Shown: in pieces, positions 16,032 through 23,923 of the stretch
Layout of the letters: each line of letters starts with the position of its first letter
Numbering within the stretch: the first letter of the stretch is position 1
Origin: an uncultured Alphaproteobacteria bacterium
GTDB taxonomy: Bacteria; Pseudomonadota; Alphaproteobacteria; RF32; CAG-239
Assembly: GCA_944392285.1 (NCBI GenBank)
Contig: CALXWF010000030.1
Location: 1 to 29,837, forward strand
DNA length: 29,837 nucleotides
Direction of reading: 5' to 3'
Notes under the pieces: model-generated
The model's database searches: none
The model's input: the letters and a program-made list of their open reading frames with translations, nothing else
What the model was told of the DNA's origin: nothing
Translations under genes and position numbers: made by a program

Positions 16032-16796
16032 CTATACCTCAACTTTTATCGGGCCTTGCGAACTGCCGTTGATAAATTGTTTGACATATTCGTTGTTGGT
16101 TTTATCCAGCTCTTTGACCGTGCCGTACCAAACAATTTTGCCTTTGTATAACATGGCGATTTTGTCGGCGATTTTGCGTGCCGAGGCCATGTCATGGGTG
16201 ATGGTTAAAGCCGTGGCACCCAAGCCTTTTACGGATTCTATAATCAGCTCGTTAATAACGTCTGACATAATCGGGTCAAGACCGGTGGTCGGCTCATCAA
16301 AGAAAATTATCTCCGGTCGGGTGGCAATGGCGCGCGCCAAGCCTACACGTTTTTGCATACCGCCCGAAAGCTCTGAGGGGGATAAATCCGCAACATCGGG
16401 AGCTAAGCCAACCTGACGCAAGACCCTTATGGCCTCTACTTTGGCTTGCTTTTTGTTCATGTGTTGGTTTTCAATTAAACCAAAGGCAACATTTTCCCAA
16501 ACACTTAAGCTGTCAAACAATGCGCCGCCTTGAAACAACATGCCCATTTTGGCGTGCAGGGCATCTTGCTCGCTGCGCTCAGCTCCGACAACCTCGCGGT
16601 CATCTACCAAAATGGAACCGGAATCGGGCGTCAACAGCCCCTGAATGCACTTGATTAAAACGGATTTTCCGGTGCCGGAGCCACCGATAACAACCAAAGA
16701 TTCTCCTTTTTTGATTTCTAAATCAACCCCGTTTAAGACGACCTTTTTGCCAAAGGCTTTGTGAAGGTTGCTGACTTTTATTTTGGTTTCAGTCAT
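16032..16796 (-). CDS. mlaF: ABC transporter ATP-binding protein MlaF
   Basis: This 254-residue ATPase has Walker A GGSGTGKS (38-45), Q-loop MLFQGGALFDSLSVWENV, ABC signature LSGGMQKR (143-150), Walker B IIFFDEPTTGLDP and the H-loop TITHDM. LFQGGALFDSL and the SGGMQKRVGLARA wording are typical of the Mkl/MlaF branch, which powers phospholipid trafficking between inner and outer membrane with MlaE. The stop of mlaE is 11 bases upstream. The substrate-binding MlaD gene that often follows is absent here; radA follows instead, so mlaD must be elsewhere if the system is complete. Confidence 0.95.
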   Translation of the reverse strand: MTETKIKVSNLHKAFGKKVVLNGVDLEIKKGESLVVIGGSGTGKSVLIKCIQGLLTPDSGSILVDDREVVGAERSEQDALHAKMGMLFQGGALFDSLSVWENVAFGLIENQHMNKKQAKVEAIRVLRQVGLAPDVADLSPSELSGGMQKRVGLARAIATRPEIIFFDEPTTGLDPIMSDVINELIIESVKGLGATALTITHDMASARKIADKIAMLYKGKIVWYGTVKELDKTNNEYVKQFINGSSQGPIKVEV

Positions 16797-16807
16797 AAAA
16801 TTTGTCC

Positions 16808-17599
16808 TTATTTAGAAAAGAAAAGTTCGGTAATGATGTAGTTAAAGATTAAAATCAGAATCGAGGCCGAAACAACCGCGTTGGTCGTGGCTTCACCAAC
16901 ACCTTGCGCGCCGCCCTTGGATTTGTAGCCGTTGTAGCAGCCCATTATCGCAATAATAAACCCAAAAACCGCCGCTTTGACCACGCCGGTAACAATGTCT
17001 AAGCTCTCTAAGCCGTTGATGGTGGCATTAATGTAGTTGGCAGCATTAAAATCTAACTTATAAACCGCAATGACAAAACCACCGAAAATGCCGATAACGT
17101 CTCCGATTAAAACTAACAAAGGCAATACCAAAATCGCGGCTAAGACACGCGGCGTAACCAAATATTTGAACGGGTTGGTCGATAAGGTAACCAAAGCATC
17201 TATCTGTTCGGTAACGCGCATGGTTCCGATTTCTGCCGCCATGGCCGCACCGATACGACCGGCAACCATCAAGCCGCAAAATACCGGCGCCAACTCACGG
17301 GTAACCGAAATTAAGACCACAGATGCAACCGCGCTCTCTGCCCCATAGCTTGAAAAACCGGAATAAGTTTGCAAAGCAATAACCATACCGGCAAAAATCG
17401 TCGTCAAAGCAACTACCGGCAAAGAATAAAAGCCGATATCTATCATCTGACGCCCAAGCAGACGCGGATAAAACGGCGGGACAATGCAGTTATAGATGGC
17501 TTGAGCAATAAATGAGGTTAAAACCCCAAGTCTTGATATAAACTTAACCAAAGGTTTGCCCAAGGCTCTGAAAAAATTTTCAACGCGTTTTACAAGCAT
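16808..17599 (-). CDS. mlaE: Phospholipid ABC transporter permease MlaE
   Basis: This 263-residue permease has the MlaE family core: an amphipathic N-terminal segment, then FYSLPVVALTTIFAGMVIALQ, VLISVTRELAPVFCGLMVAGR, GAAMAAEIGTMRVTEQIDAL and VTPRVLAAILVLPLL. The last segments are VVKAAVFGFIIAIMGCYNGY and a C-terminal hydrophobic helix. The EQIDAL motif is the coupling element that contacts MlaF. It should work in the inner membrane as a dimer in the Mla lipid-transport complex. It opens the mlaE-mlaF-radA-cvpA gene set. Confidence 0.95.
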   Translation of the reverse strand: MLVKRVENFFRALGKPLVKFISRLGVLTSFIAQAIYNCIVPPFYPRLLGRQMIDIGFYSLPVVALTTIFAGMVIALQTYSGFSSYGAESAVASVVLISVTRELAPVFCGLMVAGRIGAAMAAEIGTMRVTEQIDALVTLSTNPFKYLVTPRVLAAILVLPLLVLIGDVIGIFGGFVIAVYKLDFNAANYINATINGLESLDIVTGVVKAAVFGFIIAIMGCYNGYKSKGGAQGVGEATTNAVVSASILILIFNYIITELFFSK

Positions 17600-17612
17600 G
17601 ATGTTCTCTCTT

Positions 17613-17646
17613 AAAAAATTAAAAAATTTGCGTTATTTTAACGCCC
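17613..17646 (-). terminator. Terminator-like hairpin between hprK and mlaE
   Basis: Read on the minus strand, GCGTTA (17644-17639) pairs with TAACGC (17635-17630) around three bases, followed by AAATTTTTTAATTTTTT. The stem is only six base pairs but sits just after the hprK stop and before mlaE, where an end of transcription would be expected. Confidence 0.4.
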
Positions 17647-17659
17647 TACCCCCAATAAA

Positions 17660-18106
17660 TCAACAAGCAACTTCTTTTTCATCACAGCCTGTGTTGATTT
17701 TTAATGCCATCAGAATTTTGGCCGGCGCCGAGGCCTCAAAAGCATGAATTTTAATCAAAGGCAAAGATTTGCCTAAAATTTGATAGCTTTGCCCTAAGGG
17801 AAGACGCTCTATTTCTTCTTGAGGGGGAACAATTTGTACCGCCAAACACAAAGGCGCAGAATCTGCCGAAGAGATAGTGGCTATCCCTACCCCGCGAATC
17901 TCTAATTTGCCTTTAATGTTTTGCGGCGCAAATACTGTCGGACGGTCGGCCTTAAGCTCTATTTCACATCGGTCATCCGAAACTAACCGTGCCCCATGCT
18001 CCACTATCAGACGCAGACATAAATCCGACTTGCCGCTGCCAGAAGGACCAAAAATGATAATTCCCTGATTTTGCCATGAAACGGCCGATGCGTGTATGTT
18101 AAGCAA
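17660..18106 (-). CDS. hprK: HPr kinase, short alphaproteobacterial form
   Basis: This 148-residue protein keeps only the C-terminal catalytic domain of HPr kinase/phosphorylase. It has the Walker A GPSGSGKSDL (20-29), LVSDD (41-45), and the HprK signature KGKLEIRGVGI (66-76). The N-terminal domain of Firmicute HprK is absent, as is known for alphaproteobacteria, where the enzyme phosphorylates HPr on serine and links a partial PTS to regulation. The start is TTG 18106, supported by AAAGGAG ten bases upstream; no ATG is available. It overlaps the end of tsaE by eight bases. No other PTS gene is in the window. Confidence 0.88.
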   Translation of the reverse strand: MLNIHASAVSWQNQGIIIFGPSGSGKSDLCLRLIVEHGARLVSDDRCEIELKADRPTVFAPQNIKGKLEIRGVGIATISSADSAPLCLAVQIVPPQEEIERLPLGQSYQILGKSLPLIKIHAFEASAPAKILMALKINTGCDEKEVAC

Positions 18107-18569
18107 GCGGTTTTAACTCCTTTAAGCGCGCGCGCTTGGCCTCTGAGCCGGCAAAGATTTTAACAAGACGACCGTCTCCTGTCGGCTCTATCTCTATGCG
18201 AAAAATGTCGCGCGGTAAATATCCCCCCATTTTTTGCGGCCATTCTATCAGACAAACACCGCCGTATAATGCCTCTTCCAAGCCAATCTCAAAGATTTCT
18301 TCCGGCGATTGCAGGCGGTATAAGTCAAAATGATATATTTCAAACGCCGGCGCCTCATAGGTTTGGACCAGCGTAAATGTCGGCGACGGAACCTCCCCTG
18401 CTCCGCATAGCGCTTGTATGAAAGCACGCGCCAAAACGCTTTTGCCTGCGCCTAAGGTGCCCTCAAGCGCAAAAACATCTCCTCGCTGCGCCCACAAAGC
18501 CAAAGCCGAACCTAAGGCTTTGGTGTCGGCTTCGGAAAAGGCCTGAAAAATATAGTCCGGCTCTGCCAT
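18099..18569 (-). CDS. tsaE: tRNA threonylcarbamoyladenosine biosynthesis ATPase TsaE
   Basis: This 156-residue P-loop protein contains LEGTLGAGKSVLARAF (Walker A, about 37-44), VPSPTFTLVQTYE, IYHFDLYRL and a C-terminal LIEWPQKM region, all characteristic of TsaE. TsaE hydrolyses ATP to drive the TsaB-TsaD complex that adds t6A to position 37 of ANN-decoding tRNAs. GAGGAA lies five bases before the ATG. It sits between the SNase-like gene (9-base gap) and hprK (8-base overlap), so the three form a probable operon. tsaB is also in this window, about 7 kb away. Confidence 0.95.
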   Translation of the reverse strand: MAEPDYIFQAFSEADTKALGSALALWAQRGDVFALEGTLGAGKSVLARAFIQALCGAGEVPSPTFTLVQTYEAPAFEIYHFDLYRLQSPEEIFEIGLEEALYGGVCLIEWPQKMGGYLPRDIFRIEIEPTGDGRLVKIFAGSEAKRARLKELKPLA

Positions 18570-18578
18570 TGTTTCCTC

Positions 18579-19589
18579 TTATTCAAGTAACATTTTTTTG
18601 GTTTTTTTGGGCCGCGTGATTTTGATTTTGGGTTTTTTGGTTTGCATTAACCGCCAATCCCAAGGTTTATAAAACTGCCCCTCCCACAGACCACGGGCAT
18701 TTTGACGCGCCTGCTGCTCATAGGGAACGTATATCGGAGATTGTTTTGTATAAGCAACCGCCCAACCGGCATTAACCAAAGCCGCTCCAAGGTCATATTC
18801 TCCAAGTTTGCAGGTACCTACCATGTTGCCGCGGGAATCTTGCTGCATGATATGACAAGTTAAGGGATAGTCTTGTATCCAATCACGCAACCAAGTGGCC
18901 GCCTTGCGCCCGCAATGATAGGCTCTGCCGTTGCGGTCAGCACAGGTTTGGTTGGATTCCGGCGCATCTATGCCAAAAAGGCGGAAATAACGGCCAGATA
19001 TCTTTAAGGTGTCCCCATTGATAACCCGCGCCGGCTCAATTATCATCGGATAATCTTCCGGATTGGGTGCAGCTTGCGGCTCGCTGTTGCCGGTAAAAGA
19101 ATCTATTAACTGACCAAAAGTTTTTTCTTGGGCTTTGGCTTTCGGGCCTTGTACGGGTTTTGGCGTGTAATCTTCTTCAACATATTCTTCTTCAACCAAA
19201 AACTCATCTTCAGCGGCGGCCGCGGCGAATTCTTCCTCATCTATCAGCTGTAAAGCACCGCTTGAAACCTTTTGCCGCTGGGTTTGCGTTTCGGCTTTTT
19301 GGCCAAGAAAGGTCTTTAACATATTTCCGGTGCCGCCAAGCCCCTGATTAAACGCCCCAATGGCATATAAAATAAACAAAATGATGCCGCTTATGATTAA
19401 AAATGACGGCAAACACCCCATGGCGCGCCATGCCATTTTGGCAAAAATGTATAAGACGACCAAACCGATTATCAGACCGATAAAACCGCCGCCTTGTAAC
19501 AACATATTATTGCTCTGCGTTCCGGCACCGCCCCATAAAATGAGAAAAAAAGCCGCCAGTCCCCAAAGAACTTTCTTTACAAACATCAT
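18579..19589 (-). CDS. Membrane-anchored staphylococcal-nuclease-like (SNase) protein
   Basis: The frame is open to 19700, but ATG 19589 is chosen because AAAGGA lies ten bases before it and the hydrophobic N-terminus begins there (336 residues). Three hydrophobic segments lie at about 7-23, 34-54 and 60-80. A long acidic/proline-rich linker covers about 100-180. A SNase fold occupies about 185-305: NGDT (D193), FRLFGIDAPE (R203, D208, E211) and DSRGN (R253), so the calcium-binding and catalytic positions of thermonuclease appear kept. The C-terminus is very basic (about 310-336). The nuclease would be tethered to the membrane; its side and target are unknown. Its N-terminal 80 residues are paralogous to the small membrane protein at 19737-20027. 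It precedes tsaE and hprK. Confidence 0.8.
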   Translation of the reverse strand: MMFVKKVLWGLAAFFLILWGGAGTQSNNMLLQGGGFIGLIIGLVVLYIFAKMAWRAMGCLPSFLIISGIILFILYAIGAFNQGLGGTGNMLKTFLGQKAETQTQRQKVSSGALQLIDEEEFAAAAAEDEFLVEEEYVEEDYTPKPVQGPKAKAQEKTFGQLIDSFTGNSEPQAAPNPEDYPMIIEPARVINGDTLKISGRYFRLFGIDAPESNQTCADRNGRAYHCGRKAATWLRDWIQDYPLTCHIMQQDSRGNMVGTCKLGEYDLGAALVNAGWAVAYTKQSPIYVPYEQQARQNARGLWEGQFYKPWDWRLMQTKKPKIKITRPKKTKKMLLE

Positions 19590-19689
19590 GGTTATTTTTT
19601 CCTTTATCTTTGTCTGAATAAGCCTTGATTTTGTGTCAGCATATTTCCTTTTGGTAAATATATAGTTACGAAATGGAAAATTTCTTGAT

Positions 19690-19719
19690 AAAAAAAACAC
19701 CCCCGAAGGAGTGTTTTTG
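19690..19719 (-). terminator. Intrinsic terminator after the small membrane protein gene
   Basis: Read on the minus strand, ACACTCC (19714-19708) pairs with GGGGTGT (19703-19697), with one G-U pair and a TTCG loop. T8 follows. It ends the transcript coming from parB and the small membrane protein, so the SNase-tsaE-hprK unit should have its own promoter in the 100 bases that follow. Confidence 0.85.
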
Positions 19720-19736
19720 TTTTTATTTATTTGCCT

Positions 19737-20027
19737 TTATTTGCTTTCTTCTATCTGCATGGTGGCGCGAATTGTCGGATTGCTCGGCATTTTGAACTCT
19801 ATAAAGCCGGCAAGTTTTAACAAATATACCCCAATACCGATTACCAAAAGCAAAATTATGACTTTCCAGGCTATGCGAGCCAAAAGATTAACTACCAACA
19901 AACCGACAATAAATGCCAAAATCGTGGCACCCTTAATGGTCATATTGCTGCTGTCTGCCCCAAATAAGCTGAAAATAAACAGCCCGACACCAATGATAAA
20001 TGTTAAAACGTATTTAATAAAAACCAT
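19737..20027 (-). CDS. Small membrane protein, paralogue of the SNase protein anchor
   Basis: The 96-residue product has three hydrophobic segments and no recognised domain. It aligns with the N-terminus of the SNase-like protein encoded 150 bases downstream: both begin MxFxKxVL, share a conserved SNM-(I/L)-G turn before the second segment, and then GLxV-x-A-(R/K)-x-AW. This points to a tandem duplication in which one copy carries a nuclease domain. AAAGGA lies before ATG 20027. It follows parB after 18 bases and precedes a strong terminator, so it may be the last gene of the par transcript. Function is unknown. Confidence 0.65.
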   Translation of the reverse strand: MVFIKYVLTFIIGVGLFIFSLFGADSSNMTIKGATILAFIVGLLVVNLLARIAWKVIILLLVIGIGVYLLKLAGFIEFKMPSNPTIRATMQIEESK

Positions 20028-20045
20028 GTCTTTTTCCTTTTTTCT

Positions 20046-21104
20046 TTAGTCTATCATTTTTATGGTAAATTTTTCTGCGCTTGCCGCAGGAGCTGTCGGA
20101 GTTGCCGGTATCGGCGCGGCCTGAGGCTTGCGGTTTTGCTCCAAAATATCTAAAATCATGTCAAGCTCGGCAACCGAACCATAAGCCAAAACAACTTTGC
20201 CGCCGCCGTTTTTGCTCGGCGTAATTTTGATGCGAAGGCCAAGTTTTTTGACCAAGTCATGCTCTATTTGGGTTAAGTCTTCATCGCGGGCGGCTTTGGC
20301 GGGTTTGTCTTTGGCGGGTTGCTTTTGGCGGTTTACCAATTCTTCAACTTGTCTGACGTTTAAGTCTTTGGCAATGATGGTTTGCGCCAGTTTTTCGGCA
20401 TTATCCAAGCCAACCAAACAACGCGCATGGCCGGCTGAAAGTTTGCCGTTTTTTACAAGCTCTTGAACCGAGGCCGGCAAAGTCAACAAACGCAAAGTAT
20501 TGGCTATGTGACTGCGCGATTTGCCGACAATTTGCGCCAAAGCCTCTTGGGTGTGCGAAAACTCATCTATCAAACGCTGAAAACCTTCGGCTTCTTCAAT
20601 GGCTGACAAATTCTCACGCAAGAGGTTTTCTACCAAAGCAACCTCTAATACCTCTTTGTCGGTTAGGTCTTTTTCAATAATCGGAAGCTCCGTCAAGCCT
20701 GCCATTTTGGCTGCACGCCAACGACGCTCTCCGGCGATTATCTCATATTTGTCATTTTGCTTGCGCACCAACAGCGGCTGCAAAACACCCTTCTCTTTTA
20801 TAGAATCTGCCAAAGCGCGTAAGGCTTCATCATCAAACTCTGTACGCGGCTGATAACGCCCGGGGACAAGAGAATCTATCGGTGCTTTGTCGGCCTGAGC
20901 AGTTGCTGACGCGGGAGATACATGTGACAGCTCTTCATCTAAGTCAAAACCATCTCCCCCAAGCAAGGCACCAAGGCCGCGCCCCAAACTCTTGCGTTTG
21001 CCATGGGCGCCATTGTGCGCAGACGGGGTTTGTGAATCAGTGTTCAGCAGGCTGTCTACATCGGGTGTGGCCATTTCTTTAATGTCTTCCAACTCATCTA
21101 ACAT
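20046..21104 (-). CDS. parB: Chromosome partitioning protein ParB
   Basis: This 352-residue ParB has an N-terminal basic KRKSLGRGLGALLGG, the CTP-binding ParB/Srx fold with IDSLVPGRYQPRTEFDDEAL, VLQPLLVRKQ and the GERRWRAAKMAGL motif, and a helix-turn-helix around TQEALAQIVGKSRSHIANTL that reads parS. A variable basic linker and C-terminal dimerisation region follow (VLAYGSVAELDMILDILEQN). Two perfect parS palindromes lie upstream in rsmG and mnmG. Its start overlaps the parA stop by seven bases. ATG 21071 (MATPDV) is an alternative start. ParB loads on parS as a CTP-dependent clamp and positions the origin region with ParA. Confidence 0.97.
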   Translation of the reverse strand: MLDELEDIKEMATPDVDSLLNTDSQTPSAHNGAHGKRKSLGRGLGALLGGDGFDLDEELSHVSPASATAQADKAPIDSLVPGRYQPRTEFDDEALRALADSIKEKGVLQPLLVRKQNDKYEIIAGERRWRAAKMAGLTELPIIEKDLTDKEVLEVALVENLLRENLSAIEEAEGFQRLIDEFSHTQEALAQIVGKSRSHIANTLRLLTLPASVQELVKNGKLSAGHARCLVGLDNAEKLAQTIIAKDLNVRQVEELVNRQKQPAKDKPAKAARDEDLTQIEHDLVKKLGLRIKITPSKNGGGKVVLAYGSVAELDMILDILEQNRKPQAAPIPATPTAPAASAEKFTIKMID

Positions 21105-21877
21105 GCCAATAATTCCTTCTCTCTTTTCAAGACTTCACCGGTGAGGCTGATATAGGCCTGAGAGCCCGGGCATTTGAAGTCATATAACAAAACAGGTTTG
21201 CCGTGTGAGGGTGCCTCTGAAATGCGAACGTTTCTCGGAATGACGGTCTGATATACCTTTTTGCCGAAAAAGCTGCGCACGTCGTCCTCAACCATTTGGC
21301 TTAAGTTGTTGCGCTTGTCATACATGGTTAATACCACGCCTTGAAGCTCTAATTTGGGATTAAAGGCTTTTTTGATTTGATTAATGTTGCGAATCAAATC
21401 GGTTATACCTTCCAGAGCCAAAAACTCACATTGCAGCGGAACAATAACGGCGTCTGCGGCCACCAAGGCATTGATGGTGACCAAACTTAATGACGGCGGA
21501 CAATCAATTAAAATATAATCATAATTCAAGGCATCTTTCTCTATGGCTTTTTTCAAAGCAAATTCACGATGCGCAACATCTACCAACTCAACTTCGGCGC
21601 CGGCCAAGTCTGGCGAAGAAGGAACTAAAGAAAAATTGGGAATTTCAGTCCAGACAACGGCACGGCTGAGCGGCACGGCTCCCAACAAAACTTCATAAGT
21701 TGAGTTCATGCTGCCGCGCTTGTCAATGCCCATTGAGGTTGAGGCATTGCCTTGCGGATCCAAATCTATAACCAAAACTTTTTTGCCGGCAGCGGCCATG
21801 GCCGTGGCTACGTTGACCGTGGTCGTCGTTTTGCCGACGCCGCCCTTGCGGTTGGCGATTGCAATAATTCTTGGCAT
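21098..21877 (-). CDS. parA: Chromosome partitioning ATPase ParA
   Basis: This 259-residue Walker-type ATPase has the deviant Walker A KGGVGKTTT (11-19), Walker A' VIDLDPQGNAS, Walker B YILIDCPPSLSLV, and PRNVRISEAPSHGKP, the standard ParA/Soj ending. It binds nucleoid DNA in the ATP form and moves ParB-parS complexes. It begins directly after the rsmG stop with no gap, and parB overlaps its end, so rsmG-parA-parB is one unit. This is the standard chromosomal arrangement in alphaproteobacteria and implies that the replication origin may be near. Confidence 0.97.
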   Translation of the reverse strand: MPRIIAIANRKGGVGKTTTTVNVATAMAAAGKKVLVIDLDPQGNASTSMGIDKRGSMNSTYEVLLGAVPLSRAVVWTEIPNFSLVPSSPDLAGAEVELVDVAHREFALKKAIEKDALNYDYILIDCPPSLSLVTINALVAADAVIVPLQCEFLALEGITDLIRNINQIKKAFNPKLELQGVVLTMYDKRNNLSQMVEDDVRSFFGKKVYQTVIPRNVRISEAPSHGKPVLLYDFKCPGSQAYISLTGEVLKREKELLAC

Positions 21878-22501
21878 TTATTTTACTCCCTTTCTTGAAA
21901 TGTCGGTGATGATTAAGATTTTTCCTTCGTCGCTTTCCCGATTCGGCTCAATTTGACAGGTAAAGCGCCATTTTTTGTGTGCTTGCGCCAATTCTTCTTT
22001 ATAACTGCGCCCCTTGGGGAAAATACATAGCGTTTCTTTTTTGCAAAACGGGTAGGTATATTCTAACAGTTTTTCTAATGAAGCCATGGCACGAGATGTG
22101 ATGACATCAGCTTTTTGCGGTTCTAAATTTTCGATTCTGTCATGCAAGATTTCGACGTCTAAACCGCAGATTTCCGCCACATGTTTTAAATACAGTGTTT
22201 TCTTGGCAATACTTTCAACCAGCTTTACTTTTAAATACGGTGTTTTTTCTTTAGCCATTATAGCCAGCACCATACCAGGAAAGCCAGCACCAGAGCCAAA
22301 GTCAAGCAAAACACGGGCTTGGCTCGGAATATAAGAAAACAGTTGTGCAGAGTCGGCAAAGTGGCGATTCCATGCCTCTGCCAAAGACGAATTGCTGACC
22401 AAATTAAACTTTTGTTGCCACTCTTGCAGAGAAGCCTCATAAGTTTTTAAGAGGTCGAATGTTTCACGTGAAACATTATATTTTTCCATAAAATTTTTCA
22501 T
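21878..22501 (-). CDS. rsmG: 16S rRNA (guanine527-N7)-methyltransferase RsmG
   Basis: RsmG (GidB) of about 207 residues when started at ATG 22501. ATG 22489 and an upstream in-frame start at 22540 are other choices; no strong ribosome binding site decides. VSRETFDLLKTYEASLQEWQ, KFNLVSNSS, RHFADSAQL and LLDFGSGAGFPGMVLAI (the SAM-binding loop) are diagnostic, followed by VITSRAMASLEKLLEYTYPF. It methylates G527 of 16S rRNA. A perfect parS palindrome lies inside its first codons and encodes the conserved NVSRET peptide. A 139-base gap separates it from the preceding HD gene, unlike the tight spacing elsewhere, so a promoter there is possible. Confidence 0.95.
   Translation of the reverse strand: MKNFMEKYNVSRETFDLLKTYEASLQEWQQKFNLVSNSSLAEAWNRHFADSAQLFSYIPSQARVLLDFGSGAGFPGMVLAIMAKEKTPYLKVKLVESIAKKTLYLKHVAEICGLDVEILHDRIENLEPQKADVITSRAMASLEKLLEYTYPFCKKETLCIFPKGRSYKEELAQAHKKWRFTCQIEPNRESDEGKILIITDISRKGVK
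22460..22475. promoter_or_regulatory. parS centromere site in rsmG
   Basis: TGTTTCACGTGAAACA is a perfect 16-base palindrome and equals the universal chromosomal parS consensus bound by ParB. It lies near the rsmG start and encodes part of NVSRETF. Confidence 0.97.
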
Positions 22502-22640
22502 AAATATTTTATAGATTTTTTTTGCGACTTTTAAAACCACATTTATAGAGTTATAAACACAATTTTAAAAAGAATCTTATTTCAAAGACTTAGACAGCGT
22601 TCTTTGAATCTAAATTTGAATATTTTATGCAAAGAAAATA

Positions 22641-23249
22641 TTAATCGAGCCCGATAATGCGATAAATGTTGCAATTACACCGCTTGTCAAAATATTCTTT
22701 AAGCTCTTGCAGCTCTGCACGAAGACGCTCCAGCGATTCTACCGGCATGGCGCGCGCCGCCGCCAAAGCATTCATTCTGGCTAAAACCGTGCAATTGCGG
22801 CCTTTGTCGTTCAGGCAATTGCTTAGCTGAATGAGGCGGTCGTAGTCATCATATTTCCAAGCTTTAACAATAGAAAGTGTGTTTTTTACGGCCTCTTGGT
22901 CCGGACAATCATGCAGATGACCGTCATCTTTGATAACAAAAGCGTGGGTCAGCGCGATTCGGGCGGCATCATCATAGCCAAGGCTTTTCAGATATTGATA
23001 CCCGTTCAGGGCGCGGAAAGATTTGCCGTCTTTGTCATCTTTAATGCCGATATCATGAAGCAGACCTAAAATATAGGCGGTTTCAGGATTCAGGCCGGAG
23101 CAAAATGTGGCTATAACTTTGGCATTTTGTGCAACAAACTCAACATGCTCAAGCCAAGAGTGGGGATTAAAGTTTTTTGATTCGGCAGCCCGACTAAAAG
23201 CTGCTTCTCTAACTAATTGTTTGGCTTCTTCCAACGAGGGTATCTTCAT
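22641..23249 (-). CDS. HD-domain protein, shorter copy of a tandem pair
   Basis: This 202-residue protein belongs to the HD phosphohydrolase superfamily. The pattern is H35, then LLHD (H65, D66), then H102 in LTHAF. At the position of the last aspartate ligand, seen as D166 in the neighbouring paralogue (IQFCDLL), this copy has asparagine (IQLSNCL, N144). The metal site may therefore be altered. It aligns along its whole length with the protein encoded just upstream and shares the ending LKxYFD...IYxxxG. The start overlaps the end of that gene by 41 bases. The substrate is unknown; HD proteins of this kind hydrolyse nucleotides or phosphomonoesters. Confidence 0.72.
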   Translation of the reverse strand: MKIPSLEEAKQLVREAAFSRAAESKNFNPHSWLEHVEFVAQNAKVIATFCSGLNPETAYILGLLHDIGIKDDKDGKSFRALNGYQYLKSLGYDDAARIALTHAFVIKDDGHLHDCPDQEAVKNTLSIVKAWKYDDYDRLIQLSNCLNDKGRNCTVLARMNALAAARAMPVESLERLRAELQELKEYFDKRCNCNIYRIIGLD

Positions 23250-23922
23250 CTTTTATTCCCAAAAAATCATATATATCTTTTCCGAGTTTGGCGTCAAAAT
23301 ATTGCTTGAGAGCCGTGCCGTTTTTGTAAAGAGTTTGAACTTTTTCAAAAGGCAGGTTATAGCGCCGCATTATACCGGCGACGCGGGCGTTGATTCCCAC
23401 CATGTTCAGCCCCTCAAACAAAAGGTCGCAAAACTGGATTAAATAATCGTATTCGTCATAAACCATATTGTTTAAAATTTCCTTAGCAACGAGCATATCT
23501 GCTTCAGGAAAACGATAATTTTTAATGTCAAAATCTTGTTTTGGAAAACTATGCGTCAGGCAAGTCTTGGCAACCTCATCAAAGCCCAAATGCTTCATGG
23601 CCTCATAGCCGACCAAACCGTGAAAACGGCCGCCGCGGAATTCATCTTGATATTTGCCAAAATCATGAAGCAGCCCCATAACCTGAGCTTTTTCAGAATT
23701 TAGACCGATTTGTGCGGCAATTTTGGCGGCCGTTTTGCCAATGCCGGTGGTGTGAAAAATATATTCATCTTTTATATCTACACCCCGATTATCCAAAAAG
23801 CCAAAATGCTGTTGTCGATAAGCTATTCCGGCTTGCCAAAGCTGCTCTGCTTCAGGCAAAGACGGGCAGGGGGCCGCATTGTTTTTTTTGAAGGCAAAAA
23901 TAAAATCCGGAAGGGTGCTCAT
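23209..23922 (-). CDS. HD-domain phosphohydrolase, longer copy of a tandem pair
   Basis: This 237-residue protein has an intact HD motif set: H57, LLHD (H86, D87), H124 in LTHSF and D166 in IQFCDLL. It is a paralogue of the shorter protein encoded immediately downstream, with shared LGLLHD-like, VGYEAMKHLGFDEVA and YDEYDYLIQ blocks. It starts one base after the mnmG stop and uses AGAGG in the mnmG 3' end as a ribosome binding site, so it is translated from the mnmG transcript. It is likely a metal-dependent phosphohydrolase acting on a small molecule or nucleotide; the substrate cannot be read from sequence. The extra N-terminal 25 residues have no clear homology. Confidence 0.75.
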   Translation of the reverse strand: MSTLPDFIFAFKKNNAAPCPSLPEAEQLWQAGIAYRQQHFGFLDNRGVDIKDEYIFHTTGIGKTAAKIAAQIGLNSEKAQVMGLLHDFGKYQDEFRGGRFHGLVGYEAMKHLGFDEVAKTCLTHSFPKQDFDIKNYRFPEADMLVAKEILNNMVYDEYDYLIQFCDLLFEGLNMVGINARVAGIMRRYNLPFEKVQTLYKNGTALKQYFDAKLGKDIYDFLGIKDEDTLVGRSQTIS

Positions 23923-23923
23923 G

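Noticed and set aside
19590..19700. N-terminal extension of the SNase-like protein
   Set aside because: The extension runs back into the upstream terminator hairpin; ATG 19589 has AAAGGA in place and starts the hydrophobic segment shared with the paralogue.
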